From NCBI GenBank assembly GCA_905214345.1, contig CAJMLV010000016.1, forward strand, positions 1 through 62,824: a stretch of 62,824 bases of DNA, read 5' to 3'. Position numbers and translations under genes: made by a program. This DNA comes from an uncultured bacterium. GTDB lineage: Bacteria > Bacillota > Clostridia > Oscillospirales > Ruminococcaceae. Position 1 is the stretch's first letter, and every line of letters starts with the position of its first letter. Positions 15,931-24,778 of the stretch are shown one piece after another. The notes under the pieces are model-generated. The model searched no databases and had not been told where the DNA came from. It saw only the letters and a list, made by a program, of their open reading frames with translations.

Positions 15931-17320
15931 TGCGCAAACAATCATCGATAAAACCGAGCAGACCCTGATTGCCTATTGCAAGCAGCAGGGCCTGTTCAAG
16001 TCTGGCGACAGGGTCATTGCGGCCTGCTCCGGTGGGGCAGACTCTATGGCCCTTTTGCTGTTCCTGCTCCGCTGCCGCCGTGCCCTTTCCATCGAGGTGC
16101 TGGCCACCCATGTAAACCACGGCATCCGGGGCGCTTCAGCCGACGAAGACGAAGCGTTCGTTGCACGCTTCTGTGAGGACCGCGCAGTGGAACTTTTTGT
16201 CTACAATGCCAGACGCACGGGGGTACAGGTGCCGGAAAATCCCAGCGAGGACTGGGCACGCAACCTGAGGTATGACTGGTTTGACGAGCTGGCCGCCCGG
16301 GAAGAAGCCCACATCGCCACCGCTCACACCATGTCCGACCAGGTGGAAACAGTGCTGCTGCGTCTGGCACGGGGAACCGGGCTGCATGGACTGGGCGGGA
16401 TTCAGCCGCACCGCGGTGTCTATGTTCGGCCGCTTTTGTGCCTGACCCGTGCCGAAACGGAGGCATACTGTGCCGCTCTTGGGCAAAGATATGTGCAGGA
16501 TGAGACCAACGCCCGGGACACCTATGCCCGCAATCGGGTGCGTCACGACGCTGTTCCGGCACTGCTTTCGGTGAATCCGGCAGCGGAACGCTGCATCGGC
16601 CGCCTGTGCCGTCAGATGCAGCAGCTGGACGCCTGGCTGGCTGCCGAAGCGGCCGCTCTGCTGCAGGCGGCTGCCACCGCTCACGGGTATGATCTGCAGA
16701 CTTTGCGGGATGCCGACGGCCCCGTTCTGGATGCGGCGCTGCACAGCCTGGTTTCACCGGTACGGGATGCGGAAGAAAAGTATGTCAGCCTTCTGCGGTT
16801 CCTGATCATGAAAGGGGAGGGTGCCCTGCAGCTCACCTCCGAAGTGACCTACAAGGTCCAGAAAAACGGTTCCGGCAAAGAGCTGGTGCGCATTTCTCCT
16901 GCGGGCGCGGCACCTGTTCCGGCCCCCGCACAGCCTGCTTTGCCGGGGGTCTACCACCTGCCGGGAGGCTATACCATCGCCCTTCGGGTAGAAAAGTATG
17001 AAGATTTTCTAAAAAATGCGCCAATTTTCAAAAAAGACTTAAACTGTTGCGCAGATTATGCTAAAATAAGCAAGAATATCCTGCTCCGCACACGGCAGCC
17101 GGGGGATGACTACCGTCCCCGGGACCGCCATGTGCGCAAAACGCTGAAAAAATACTATAACGAGCTTTCCATCCCGATGAACGAGCGCTCGCTGCTGCCG
17201 CTGCTGGCAGATGGCAGCGAGGTGGTCTGGCTGTGGGGTTCCGGTTTTGCCGAGGGCCTGGCCCCGGACCGTTTCACGAGGGAAGTGCTTGTTATCCGCA
17301 CCGAAAAAACGGAGGTTTAA
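15917..17320 (+). CDS. tilS: tRNA(Ile)-lysidine synthetase
   Basis: Modifies C34 of tRNA-Ile(CAU) with lysine and ATP so that AUA is read. The PP-loop motif is CSGGADSMALL (SGGADS 38-43). The C-terminal domain has the usual RQPGDDYRP...RHVRKTLKKYYNELSIP run. It has 467 aa from the ATG at 15917; an ATG at 15908 in the same frame is an alternative. It overlaps dnaB and lies 3 nt upstream of hpt. The tilS-hpt-ftsH order is conserved in Firmicutes. Confidence 0.92.
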   Translation: MNSIDAQTIIDKTEQTLIAYCKQQGLFKSGDRVIAACSGGADSMALLLFLLRCRRALSIEVLATHVNHGIRGASADEDEAFVARFCEDRAVELFVYNARRTGVQVPENPSEDWARNLRYDWFDELAAREEAHIATAHTMSDQVETVLLRLARGTGLHGLGGIQPHRGVYVRPLLCLTRAETEAYCAALGQRYVQDETNARDTYARNRVRHDAVPALLSVNPAAERCIGRLCRQMQQLDAWLAAEAAALLQAAATAHGYDLQTLRDADGPVLDAALHSLVSPVRDAEEKYVSLLRFLIMKGEGALQLTSEVTYKVQKNGSGKELVRISPAGAAPVPAPAQPALPGVYHLPGGYTIALRVEKYEDFLKNAPIFKKDLNCCADYAKISKNILLRTRQPGDDYRPRDRHVRKTLKKYYNELSIPMNERSLLPLLADGSEVVWLWGSGFAEGLAPDRFTREVLVIRTEKTEV

Positions 17321-17323
17321 CGT

Positions 17324-17878
17324 ATGCAGTCTATGCACCAGAACATTGACCATATCCTAGTTTCGGAAGAACAGCTCAAAGCTAAAGTGGCCGATCTGGG
17401 CGCCCAGATCAGCGCCGATTATGAGGGCAAAGACCTTCTGCTGGTTTCCATCCTCAAAGGCGCCGTTGTGTTCATGGCAGACCTGATGCGTGCCGTGACC
17501 ATTCCCTGCGGCATCGACTTTATGGTCGTTTCCAGCTATGGCGGCGCCAATACCAGTTCCACGGGTCTGGTCAAGATCATCAAGGACCTGGATCAGGATC
17601 TGTCCGGTAAGGACGTTCTGATCGTGGAGGATATTCTGGATACAGGCATCACCCTCTCTCACCTGATGCCCATGCTGCAGATGCGCAAGCCCAACAGCCT
17701 GCGCCTGTGCACCATCCTGAGCAAGCCCAGCCGCCGCAAGGCCGACATCGAACCCGATTACTGCGGCTTTGAAGTGCCCGATGAGTTTGTGGTGGGCTAT
17801 GGCCTTGATTATGACGAGAAATACCGCAACCTCCCTTATGTGGGGGTGCTGAAGCCGGAGATCTATTCCAAGAACTGA
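17324..17878 (+). CDS. hpt: hypoxanthine phosphoribosyltransferase
   Basis: Salvages hypoxanthine and guanine with PRPP. The PRPP-binding motif is VLIVEDILDTG (98-108). LLVSILKGAVVF (39-50) and the substrate-binding YGLDYDEKYRNLPYVG near the C-terminus are typical. 184 aa is the family length. The ATG follows the tilS stop by 3 nt, so the pair is coupled. Confidence 0.94.
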   Translation: MQSMHQNIDHILVSEEQLKAKVADLGAQISADYEGKDLLLVSILKGAVVFMADLMRAVTIPCGIDFMVVSSYGGANTSSTGLVKIIKDLDQDLSGKDVLIVEDILDTGITLSHLMPMLQMRKPNSLRLCTILSKPSRRKADIEPDYCGFEVPDEFVVGYGLDYDEKYRNLPYVGVLKPEIYSKN

Positions 17879-17941
17879 TCTTCGCATAATAACAGGGACG
17901 AAGCCTCAAAGGCAGCGTACCCGAAATAAGGAGTTGATCTT

Positions 17942-20002
17942 TTGCAGCATAAACCACGCCTCAGCGGCATCATCATTACCGCGGTCCTGCTGGTTCTGGT
18001 CCTGGTCATGGCAACTACCTATACCTCCATGTCCAATTCCTCGGCCAGCACCATGAAAATGTCCGAGGTCATGAACTACTTCTCCGCCAACCAGGTGACC
18101 TACTTCAACCTGGATCTCAACACCGGCGTCATTGAACTGAGCCTGAAAGAAGGCCAGTACGCTCTGCCGGAACAGAGCGAGAGTGAAAAGCAGGCCAGCG
18201 GTCTGCTGGCGGAACTTTCCGGCGACGAGGAGTTTGGCCCCCAGAACGGCGGCGTAGTGTCCGTCACCTACAAGCTGCCGTACACGGCTTATTTCCTGGA
18301 ATATGTACAGGATTATATCGACGCCTATAACGCCGAAAATCCCGACGCCCCCATGGTGTACGATATGGTGGGGCTCAAATCCAGCATTCCCTGGTTTGAG
18401 ATCCTTCTGTACGCCTTCATGATCGGCAGTGTGGTGCTGCTCTTCATGTCCATGTACCGCGGCGGTGCAGGCGGCGGCAGCATCATGAATGTGGGCCGCG
18501 CCAAGGTCAAGGACCAGCAGGAGGGCCAGCGCAAGGCTACCTTTGCTGATGTGGCCGGCGCCGACGAAGAAAAGGCCGAACTGCAGGAAGTGGTGGAGTT
18601 CCTTAAGGCTCCCAACAAGTTCAATTCTCTGGGCGCCCGCATTCCTCACGGTGTGCTGCTGGTAGGCCCTCCGGGTACCGGTAAAACCCTGCTGGCCCGT
18701 GCCTGCGCAGGTGAGGCCGGTGTGCCGTTCTACGCCATCTCCGGTTCCGACTTCGTGGAGATGTACGTCGGCGTGGGTGCTTCCCGTGTGCGTGATCTGT
18801 TTGAAAAAGCCAAAAAGACGATGCCCTCCATCATTTTTATTGATGAGATCGATGCGGTGGGCCGTCAGCGCGGTGCCGGTCTGGGCGGCGGTCACGATGA
18901 ACGCGAGCAGACCCTGAACCAGCTGCTGGTGGAGATGGACGGCTTCGACGCCAACGACGGTGTCATCGTTATGGCGGCCACCAACCGTGCCGATATTCTG
19001 GATAAGGCGCTGCTGCGTCCCGGCCGCTTTGACCGTCAGGTCTATGTGGGCCTGCCGGACGTGAAGGGCCGTGAAGAGATCCTGCGCGTTCATACCAAGA
19101 ACAAGCCGCTGGCTCCGGATGTGAGCCTCAAGACCATCGCCAAGTCCACGGCGGGCTTCTCCGGCGCCGACCTGGAAAACCTGGTCAACGAGGCCGCTTT
19201 GCTGGCTGCCCGCAAGGGTAAAAAGGCCATCACCGAGCCTGAAATCGAGGAAGCTTCCATCAAAGTGGTGGCTGGTCCCGAGAAGAGAAGCCGTGTGGTG
19301 ACCGACAAGGAAAAGCGCCTGACCGCATACCATGAAACCGGTCACGCCATCACCGGTTATTTCTGCAAGACCCACGACCCTGTACACCAGATCAGCATTA
19401 TTCCCCGCGGCATGGCAGGCGGCTACACCATGTACCTGCCGGAAAAGGATCCCAGCTATGTCACCAAGACGGCCATGAGCGAGAGCATCGTCAGCCTGCT
19501 GGGCGGTCGTGTGGCGGAACAGCTGGTGCTGGAGGATATTTCCACCGGTGCTTCCAACGACCTGCAGCGTGCCACCGATACGGCGCGCGCCATGGTCACC
19601 CGGTATGGTTTCTCCGAGCGCCTGGGTCCTGTGGTTTACGGCACCGACCCCAGCGAGACCTTCCTGGGCCGTGACCTGGGCATGGGCAAGGGATACAGCG
19701 AGAACATTGCCGCGGAGATCGACAACGAGATCCGTGACATCGTGGACGAAGGCTACGAGACGGCCCGCCGCATCCTCACCGAGCACATGGATCAGCTGCA
19801 CGCTGTCGCCGCCGTCCTGATGGAACGGGAAAAGATCAGCGGTGATGAGTTCAAGATCCTGATGGAAGGCGGTCAGCTGCCTCCCTTCGATCTGGGCAAG
19901 TCGGAATCTACACCCGTGCAGGGAAACACTGCTGCGCCCCGGGCCGCGGAACCCACGGTGCAGCCTCAGATGCCGGACGCCCCCGAAGCGCCCCAAGAAT
20001 GA
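17942..20002 (+). CDS. ftsH: ATP-dependent zinc metalloprotease FtsH
   Basis: A membrane AAA+ protease for quality control. TTG start, with AAGGAG 8 nt upstream. Two membrane helices (about 8-27 and 150-170) flank an extracytoplasmic domain. Walker A GPPGTGKT is at 242-249, Walker B IIFIDEIDA at 297-305, the second region of homology is TNRADILDKALLRPGRFDR, and the zinc site HETGH is at 464-468. The C-terminal tail is Pro/Gln-rich. A zinc-ribbon gene follows after 21 nt. Confidence 0.96.
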   Translation: MQHKPRLSGIIITAVLLVLVLVMATTYTSMSNSSASTMKMSEVMNYFSANQVTYFNLDLNTGVIELSLKEGQYALPEQSESEKQASGLLAELSGDEEFGPQNGGVVSVTYKLPYTAYFLEYVQDYIDAYNAENPDAPMVYDMVGLKSSIPWFEILLYAFMIGSVVLLFMSMYRGGAGGGSIMNVGRAKVKDQQEGQRKATFADVAGADEEKAELQEVVEFLKAPNKFNSLGARIPHGVLLVGPPGTGKTLLARACAGEAGVPFYAISGSDFVEMYVGVGASRVRDLFEKAKKTMPSIIFIDEIDAVGRQRGAGLGGGHDEREQTLNQLLVEMDGFDANDGVIVMAATNRADILDKALLRPGRFDRQVYVGLPDVKGREEILRVHTKNKPLAPDVSLKTIAKSTAGFSGADLENLVNEAALLAARKGKKAITEPEIEEASIKVVAGPEKRSRVVTDKEKRLTAYHETGHAITGYFCKTHDPVHQISIIPRGMAGGYTMYLPEKDPSYVTKTAMSESIVSLLGGRVAEQLVLEDISTGASNDLQRATDTARAMVTRYGFSERLGPVVYGTDPSETFLGRDLGMGKGYSENIAAEIDNEIRDIVDEGYETARRILTEHMDQLHAVAAVLMEREKISGDEFKILMEGGQLPPFDLGKSESTPVQGNTAAPRAAEPTVQPQMPDAPEAPQE

Positions 20003-20023
20003 CAAGGTAAGGTGGATTGAATC

Positions 20024-21079
20024 ATGGATCAGAATTTTTCTCTTATGGCACAGTCCCGCGCCAACTATTATACTGCGGGCAGCCCGGTTCAGTTCGTTCG
20101 TGTGGAACTGCTCAAGGGAGACGTTACCGGTGAGGTGGCAGTCTGTCTGACCTTCAAGAATGTGGGCACCGAACCTCTGACCGGCCTGGTGGTTCATTTC
20201 AAATGCAAGGATGCCGCCGGCCAGATCCTGTGCGAGGATGACTTCTACTATGAAGATCTGAACGCTCAGCCCGGTGATCTTTTCGGCAGTGATGATGCGG
20301 TGTTTGTCAGCGATACCCCGGTTTCCAGTGTGGAAACCGAGCTGGATCGAGCTTTCCTCAACGGCCGTGGGGTCAACCTGCGGGATTACAAGCGTGTTCG
20401 CTTGCCCCAGCCCCGCATCCTGCCCGGTTCCATTGCCAAGATTCTGCAGGCCCGCACCGGCAATCCGCAGCTGACCTGCGTACCTCAGGATACGGAGTAT
20501 GGCTGGTTCTGCGCCTGTGGTGCGTTCCATCCCAACGAGGAAGCTGCCCCGGTGTGCAGCGAGTGCGGCGGTGACCGCGCCTACATTAAGGCGAGCCTGA
20601 CCTCCATTCTGGAAGAAGCCCGCCGTGCTGCGGAACAACAGCAGGAGGAACTGAACGCTGTTGCCAATGCGGCGGCGCCTCAGCCCCGGAACACAGCGGC
20701 AGCCACCGCTGCTGCGGCTCAGGCTGCCATTGCCGGCGAGGAGGATGAGGTGGACGAACCCACCGCTCAGTTCAATCCTTCGGCAGACGCCACCAATGCC
20801 GAAATGGCCCGGGTGCGCAAATATGCGCCCAACGGACGCCTGTTTGAGGATGATGCTGAGGACGACGAGGACGAAGGCACCCGCATGTTCGATACCGATG
20901 ATGAGGACGAATATGACGAAGAGCCTAAGAGCCGCCGTGGCCGCTATGTTGACGAGGATGAAGAATCCGAAGACGACGTGATGGCGGAACGCATCATCCG
21001 TTGGGCTCCCCCCATTACGGCTGTGGTCTGCGCCCTGATCGTGGCGGTTTCTCTGATCTATTACTTTGTGATCGCCTGA
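20024..21079 (+). CDS. zinc-ribbon protein with acidic linker and C-terminal membrane anchor
   Basis: A 351-aa protein of unknown function. Residues 1-150 form a beta-rich domain resembling cytoplasmic zinc-ribbon/FxLYD-type modules. A zinc knuckle C163-x-C165...C178-x2-C181 follows, then a coiled Ala/Gln stretch, a very acidic linker (about 275-325, Asp/Glu in runs) and one membrane helix at 329-349. It is tail-anchored with the bulk in the cytoplasm. Its position 21 nt after ftsH, before a terminator, makes it a possible FtsH partner or substrate adaptor, but this is inference only. Confidence 0.75.
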   Translation: MDQNFSLMAQSRANYYTAGSPVQFVRVELLKGDVTGEVAVCLTFKNVGTEPLTGLVVHFKCKDAAGQILCEDDFYYEDLNAQPGDLFGSDDAVFVSDTPVSSVETELDRAFLNGRGVNLRDYKRVRLPQPRILPGSIAKILQARTGNPQLTCVPQDTEYGWFCACGAFHPNEEAAPVCSECGGDRAYIKASLTSILEEARRAAEQQQEELNAVANAAAPQPRNTAAATAAAAQAAIAGEEDEVDEPTAQFNPSADATNAEMARVRKYAPNGRLFEDDAEDDEDEGTRMFDTDDEDEYDEEPKSRRGRYVDEDEESEDDVMAERIIRWAPPITAVVCALIVAVSLIYYFVIA

Positions 21080-21103
21080 CCCTGACCAATTCAGTTTGAT
21101 TTC

Positions 21104-21136
21104 AAAGCCTCCGGCTGTATGGCCGGGGGCTTTTTT
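21104..21136 (+). terminator. Rho-independent terminator
   Basis: A 12-bp stem AAAGCCTCCGGC/GCCGGGGGCTTT with the loop TGTATG and six T. It ends the ftsH transcript. Confidence 0.88.
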
Positions 21137-21174
21137 GCGGCTTAAATCTTTACATCTGAAAGGGTGAAAATCTA

Positions 21175-21209
21175 TTGCCAAAAAGGTGTACTACTGATAT
21201 AATACACAT
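21175..21209 (+). promoter_or_regulatory. promoter and overlapping GntR operator
   Basis: TTGCCA (21175-21180), 17 nt, TATAAT (21198-21203). The inverted repeat GTGTA-N12-TACAC (21186-21207) covers spacer and -10, so a bound repressor would block the polymerase. A second copy lies at 21634-21656. Confidence 0.7.
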
Positions 21210-21236
21210 AGAACGAAGGGAAGGAGGGGATTCCGA

Positions 21237-21614
21237 GTGGTCAGTTTTCAGGGACTGCACTTTCATGAACGAACCCCGGTGTACCAGCAGATTGCGGAGC
21301 ATCTCAAGCGTCAGATCATGCTGGGCACTGTGGAAGATGGCGAGCCCATGCCCAGCCGCCGGGAATTGGCGGCACAGACCGGCATCAACCCCAATACCGC
21401 CCAAAAAGCCTACCGGCTTATGACCGAGGAAGGGTACGTCCAAACCCAGGGCAACAACCTTAGTACGGTGCACCTGACGCCGGAACTGCGCGGCTGGATC
21501 GAAGATGAGCTCAGCCGTGGTCTTGTTCAGCAGTTTGTGACGGATGCCAAAGAAAATCACCTGTCCTACCGTAAGGTGATCGGTCTGATCAGCGAGATGT
21601 GGGGCGAAGAATAA
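21237..21614 (+). CDS. GntR-family transcriptional regulator, YtrA type
   Basis: A protein of 125 aa with an N-terminal winged helix (about 13-75: TPVYQQIAEHLKRQI...MPSRRELAAQTGINPNTAQKAYRLMTEEG) and only a short C-terminal helical tail for dimerisation. This is the short YtrA-subfamily form that controls ABC transporter operons. GTG start with AAGGAGGGG 7 nt upstream. It heads the ABC operon 21237-27162 and has a likely operator over its own promoter, so autorepression is probable. The ligand is unknown. Confidence 0.88.
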   Translation: MVSFQGLHFHERTPVYQQIAEHLKRQIMLGTVEDGEPMPSRRELAAQTGINPNTAQKAYRLMTEEGYVQTQGNNLSTVHLTPELRGWIEDELSRGLVQQFVTDAKENHLSYRKVIGLISEMWGEE

Positions 21615-21633
21615 GCCGATATTTTTTACCTTG

Positions 21634-21656
21634 TGTGTATTACACAGATAGTACAT
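21634..21656 (+). promoter_or_regulatory. second GntR operator-like repeat
   Basis: GTGTA-N12-TACAT. The reverse complement of the first site matches it at 17 of 23 positions. It stands between the regulator's stop and the first permease, where a weak internal promoter may also lie. Confidence 0.55.
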
Positions 21657-21675
21657 GTGGGATGGGAGGTTCCTT

Positions 21676-22476
21676 ATGAAAAAACTGCTTCGTTATACGT
21701 CATGGAATTGGTCCATGGGATGGATTCCGGGCACAGCGCTGCTGAGTTTGGGGGCGGTGATCGAGTGTGTGCTGTTGTTCGCGGCAGCAGGCATGACACA
21801 CAATGCCTGGTCCTCTTACGATGAACTGGTGTCCCAATCCGGTATTCTGTGGGTGGCGGCTGTTGTGTATATGTTGTTGCCTCTGGGGACCCAGTTGTAC
21901 CAGTCGTGGGCAGGGCGGCGTACCGCCAGTGTGTATACCACGCTGACATTGCCCCTTCCGCGCTGGCAGATCTTTGCAGTCCGGGCGTTATCCACCGCAT
22001 TTTGGTTGATCGTGGGCACAGTTGTCCAGCTGTTGCTGCTGGCGATCCTGTGGGGGCCGGTCACGGCTCTGCAGGACAGTGTGGCGGCGGGGTATTTTCT
22101 CTTTGACATAACCGCCCAGGGGCGCCTTTGGTGGGATCTGGCGGATTGTTCCTTGTTCAGACTTCTTCTGCCCACCGGCAGTTTTGGGATAACTGTGTGG
22201 CTGGGTCTGATTCTTGCTCCTGCCCTGATGTCGGCGTCGGTGGCGTCTCATAGCGGCCGCCGACAGGTGATTGCCGGTATCCTGGCCCTGTTTGACCAGG
22301 CGGTGTTTGCCCTGCTGGGAATTTCTATCGCCGATGGCAATACCAGCATCGGGCAGCTGGAGGAGGCCTGTTCCAATCCGGCAACACTGACGGCACTGGC
22401 TGCTATGGCGGCTGTGGTTTGCGTCCTCTCAATTTGGGGTCTGTTTGCCCTCTATCGTTCCGAAACGGCAGCATGA
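21676..22476 (+). CDS. ABC-2-like membrane permease subunit (first copy)
   Basis: A 266-aa protein with about six hydrophobic helices. The start at 21676 is preceded by GGGAGGT; an earlier frame start would run through that site. The loop GRRTASVYTTLTLPLPRWQIFAVRAL resembles the coupling region of ABC-2 type permeases, and the second permease at 23977 has the matching sequence TLYTMPFSRRTLWMSQLL. It probably forms the transport channel with the ATPase at 26198. The substrate is unknown. Confidence 0.75.
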   Translation: MKKLLRYTSWNWSMGWIPGTALLSLGAVIECVLLFAAAGMTHNAWSSYDELVSQSGILWVAAVVYMLLPLGTQLYQSWAGRRTASVYTTLTLPLPRWQIFAVRALSTAFWLIVGTVVQLLLLAILWGPVTALQDSVAAGYFLFDITAQGRLWWDLADCSLFRLLLPTGSFGITVWLGLILAPALMSASVASHSGRRQVIAGILALFDQAVFALLGISIADGNTSIGQLEEACSNPATLTALAAMAAVVCVLSIWGLFALYRSETAA

Positions 22477-22492
22477 AAGGAGACGGTTCAAG

Positions 22493-23980
22493 ATGAAAAA
22501 CAAAAAAGTCTTCCGTCCCCATAAGCTTTGCCTGATTTTGCTGGCCGTCTGCATTGCGGTTCTGCTGGCTGGGCAATGCTTTCTGCGGGCCGGTTACCCC
22601 CGTGACAGCATCAGCCTGGATATCCAGTCGGGGGATGCTTCCCAGCTGCAGGGATTTGACCTGCAAGGCGTATGGCGGCAGAACGAGGACGCAGCTTTGG
22701 AATTTTCCCTTCAGGATGGGGGCGTGACGGTTTCTCCGCAGCTGAGCGGGCAGTGTGCGGACGGACTGCCGCTCATGCTTCAGAATACATTGTGCGTTCC
22801 GGATGCGGAGATTCCTGCCGTGGACGCACAGGCTGAAGGCGGGGCAACCAGGGGATACAGCGGTGCATTTTTCCTTCGTTCTGGATATAGCGGGATGCAG
22901 TATACCGCCATGTCCGACCGGTTGGAAATGATCTGTACCCTGCGCGTGACCGACGGCACCGACCGCTCGGTGCGGTTCAGCCTGGGTACGGTGCAGCTGG
23001 CTCAGCCGGAAACGGTTATGGCACAGCTGTATGATGGGAACAGGGCCAACGATGCACATAGTTATCTGGTGAACGAAAATTGGCTGACTGACGAGAATGC
23101 AGCGCTGTTGCCTGACATATCCGCGCTGAGCAGCCGGGAACAGGTTCGTCTGTATGTGGGCCCTCACGGTGAGGAACCTGGGGGCATCTATGTGGTGCGG
23201 GAATACCTGACCCGGAATCAGGTGCTGGAACAAGTCTCCGACGTGCAGGTACATGGAGTGGAAGTACTGTCTCAAACACAGCCGTACGGGAAAATAGAAG
23301 AAACCTGTTCCTTTGAGCAGGGGGAACGGCTGGCCGATTGTCAGGACTGGGTGAACGCCCGTCTGGCCGACGGAAGGCGGTTCCTTCTGACGGTGGATGA
23401 GAACAACCGGATGTATCTGCGCATTCTGGATTCGGAAGGCAGATCGGCAGGCCGCTTGCCGCTGGATATGGCGGTCGAAGCGGGGCAGAAAGTGGCAATC
23501 TTGCCTGCCATGCGCAAGGATGAAGCAATCTTTACCGTGACCGGTGAGGATGGAGACGCGGCCATGGTCCTGCGCATACAGGATGACAACGTGACTGCGG
23601 CCAAAACATGGACTGTACAGGCAGGGCAGACACTGCTCACCGCCGGATTCAATGAAGATGCTTCCAAACTGATGACCGTATATGAGAAGAAGGAAACACT
23701 TCGTGGAACAGTTCCCTCTTCGGTTCAGAGGTATTACAAAACTGATTCTTACGGGGAGGAAAACCGTGACTGCGAAGAGCAGGTGACCACCGGCTGGCAG
23801 ATTCAGGTATGTGCCGCTCAGGATCTTGACACGCCGGTGGTGGCAGCTAGTCTGGAATTCGGTATTCCGCAGCAAGGCCGTGTGCTTGTATGGTGGAACG
23901 GCTTGTACGGCAAAGGACTCATGCCTTCTTTCTGCAAGGTGACGGGGGCGTGGCAAAACACGAAGGAGGATGCGCAGTGA
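22493..23980 (+). CDS. exported/membrane-anchored beta-rich protein (first copy)
   Basis: A 495-aa protein. A basic N-terminus and one hydrophobic helix (about 12-29) act as anchor or uncleaved signal. The remaining 460 residues are beta-rich with repeated strands of the kind 'ADGRRFLLTVDENNRMYLRILDSEG', suggesting a beta-propeller-like outer domain. The start at 22493 follows GGAGA. It overlaps the second permease by 4 nt (GTGA). It pairs in layout with 24779-26194. The family has no known function that I recognise. Confidence 0.7.
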   Translation: MKNKKVFRPHKLCLILLAVCIAVLLAGQCFLRAGYPRDSISLDIQSGDASQLQGFDLQGVWRQNEDAALEFSLQDGGVTVSPQLSGQCADGLPLMLQNTLCVPDAEIPAVDAQAEGGATRGYSGAFFLRSGYSGMQYTAMSDRLEMICTLRVTDGTDRSVRFSLGTVQLAQPETVMAQLYDGNRANDAHSYLVNENWLTDENAALLPDISALSSREQVRLYVGPHGEEPGGIYVVREYLTRNQVLEQVSDVQVHGVEVLSQTQPYGKIEETCSFEQGERLADCQDWVNARLADGRRFLLTVDENNRMYLRILDSEGRSAGRLPLDMAVEAGQKVAILPAMRKDEAIFTVTGEDGDAAMVLRIQDDNVTAAKTWTVQAGQTLLTAGFNEDASKLMTVYEKKETLRGTVPSSVQRYYKTDSYGEENRDCEEQVTTGWQIQVCAAQDLDTPVVAASLEFGIPQQGRVLVWWNGLYGKGLMPSFCKVTGAWQNTKEDAQ

Positions 23981-24762
23981 AAACGATCTGGAAACTGACC
24001 GCCTGGCACTGGCGCCTGGTGCGTGTTCCGTACATGGTGCTGTGCGCGGTATATGCGGTACAGCAGGCTTCGTTCCTGCTGGTGTCGGCGGCAAATCCAA
24101 ACAAACTTGGCTGGCAGATGGCAGAACTGTTTCAGGATTGTGGTCAGATGCCGCTGTTCTTTACAGCTCTTTATCTGGTGGCCGTTCTGGCGGCTTCCGC
24201 TACCCGATCCAAGGGGAAAAACCAGCAGCTGTATACACTTTACACCATGCCTTTTTCCCGCCGGACATTATGGATGTCCCAGCTTTTACTGGCAGCAATT
24301 TTAGCGGCAGGGTTTGTGGCCTGGCAGATCCTTCTGTATGTAGTGCTATATTTCCCGGTCACCCTGGTTCTGGGGCGTGTGGCAGCGGGCATGGTGAACG
24401 CAGCACTGCCCTGGAACAGCCTTATGGAGGAGCTCAACGCCAACCCGCTGATGCAGCTGCTTCTGCCTGTCAAACCCGGCAGCGGGCTGACTCTGCTGGG
24501 GATGCTGCTCATCCTGTCTTTGCATTCTGCCTGTGTGGCCTGCTGTCATGGTTTGCGCCGTACGGTTGCTTTTTTGACCGCGCTTTTGGGGACGGGGGCA
24601 GCCTATGCGGCTCTTTATCTGCGGTATCACCTGGTCACTTATCGGAGCGAGGACAAGGTCATGTATGCTCTGCTCAGCGTTATTCTGGCTGTGGCCGTGC
24701 TGCTGGCAGCTGTGAATGTATTTCAGGCGTCCCGGGCACTGAAGCGTGCCGAAACTGCATGA
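23977..24762 (+). CDS. ABC-2-like membrane permease subunit (second copy)
   Basis: A 261-aa protein with about six hydrophobic helices. The start is a GTG overlapping the previous stop, with GGAGG 7 nt upstream. The motif KGKNQQLYTLYTMPFSRRTLWMSQLLLAA corresponds to the loop in the first permease (21676), so the two are probably distant paralogues forming a heterodimer. It lies between the two exported proteins of the operon. Confidence 0.75.
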   Translation: MKTIWKLTAWHWRLVRVPYMVLCAVYAVQQASFLLVSAANPNKLGWQMAELFQDCGQMPLFFTALYLVAVLAASATRSKGKNQQLYTLYTMPFSRRTLWMSQLLLAAILAAGFVAWQILLYVVLYFPVTLVLGRVAAGMVNAALPWNSLMEELNANPLMQLLLPVKPGSGLTLLGMLLILSLHSACVACCHGLRRTVAFLTALLGTGAAYAALYLRYHLVTYRSEDKVMYALLSVILAVAVLLAAVNVFQASRALKRAETA

Positions 24763-24778
24763 AAGGAGGAAAAGGGTG

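Noticed and set aside
17906..21181. Minus-strand frame of 1091 codons
   Set aside because: Antisense shadow of ftsH and the zinc-ribbon gene, with no ribosome site or recognisable motif.
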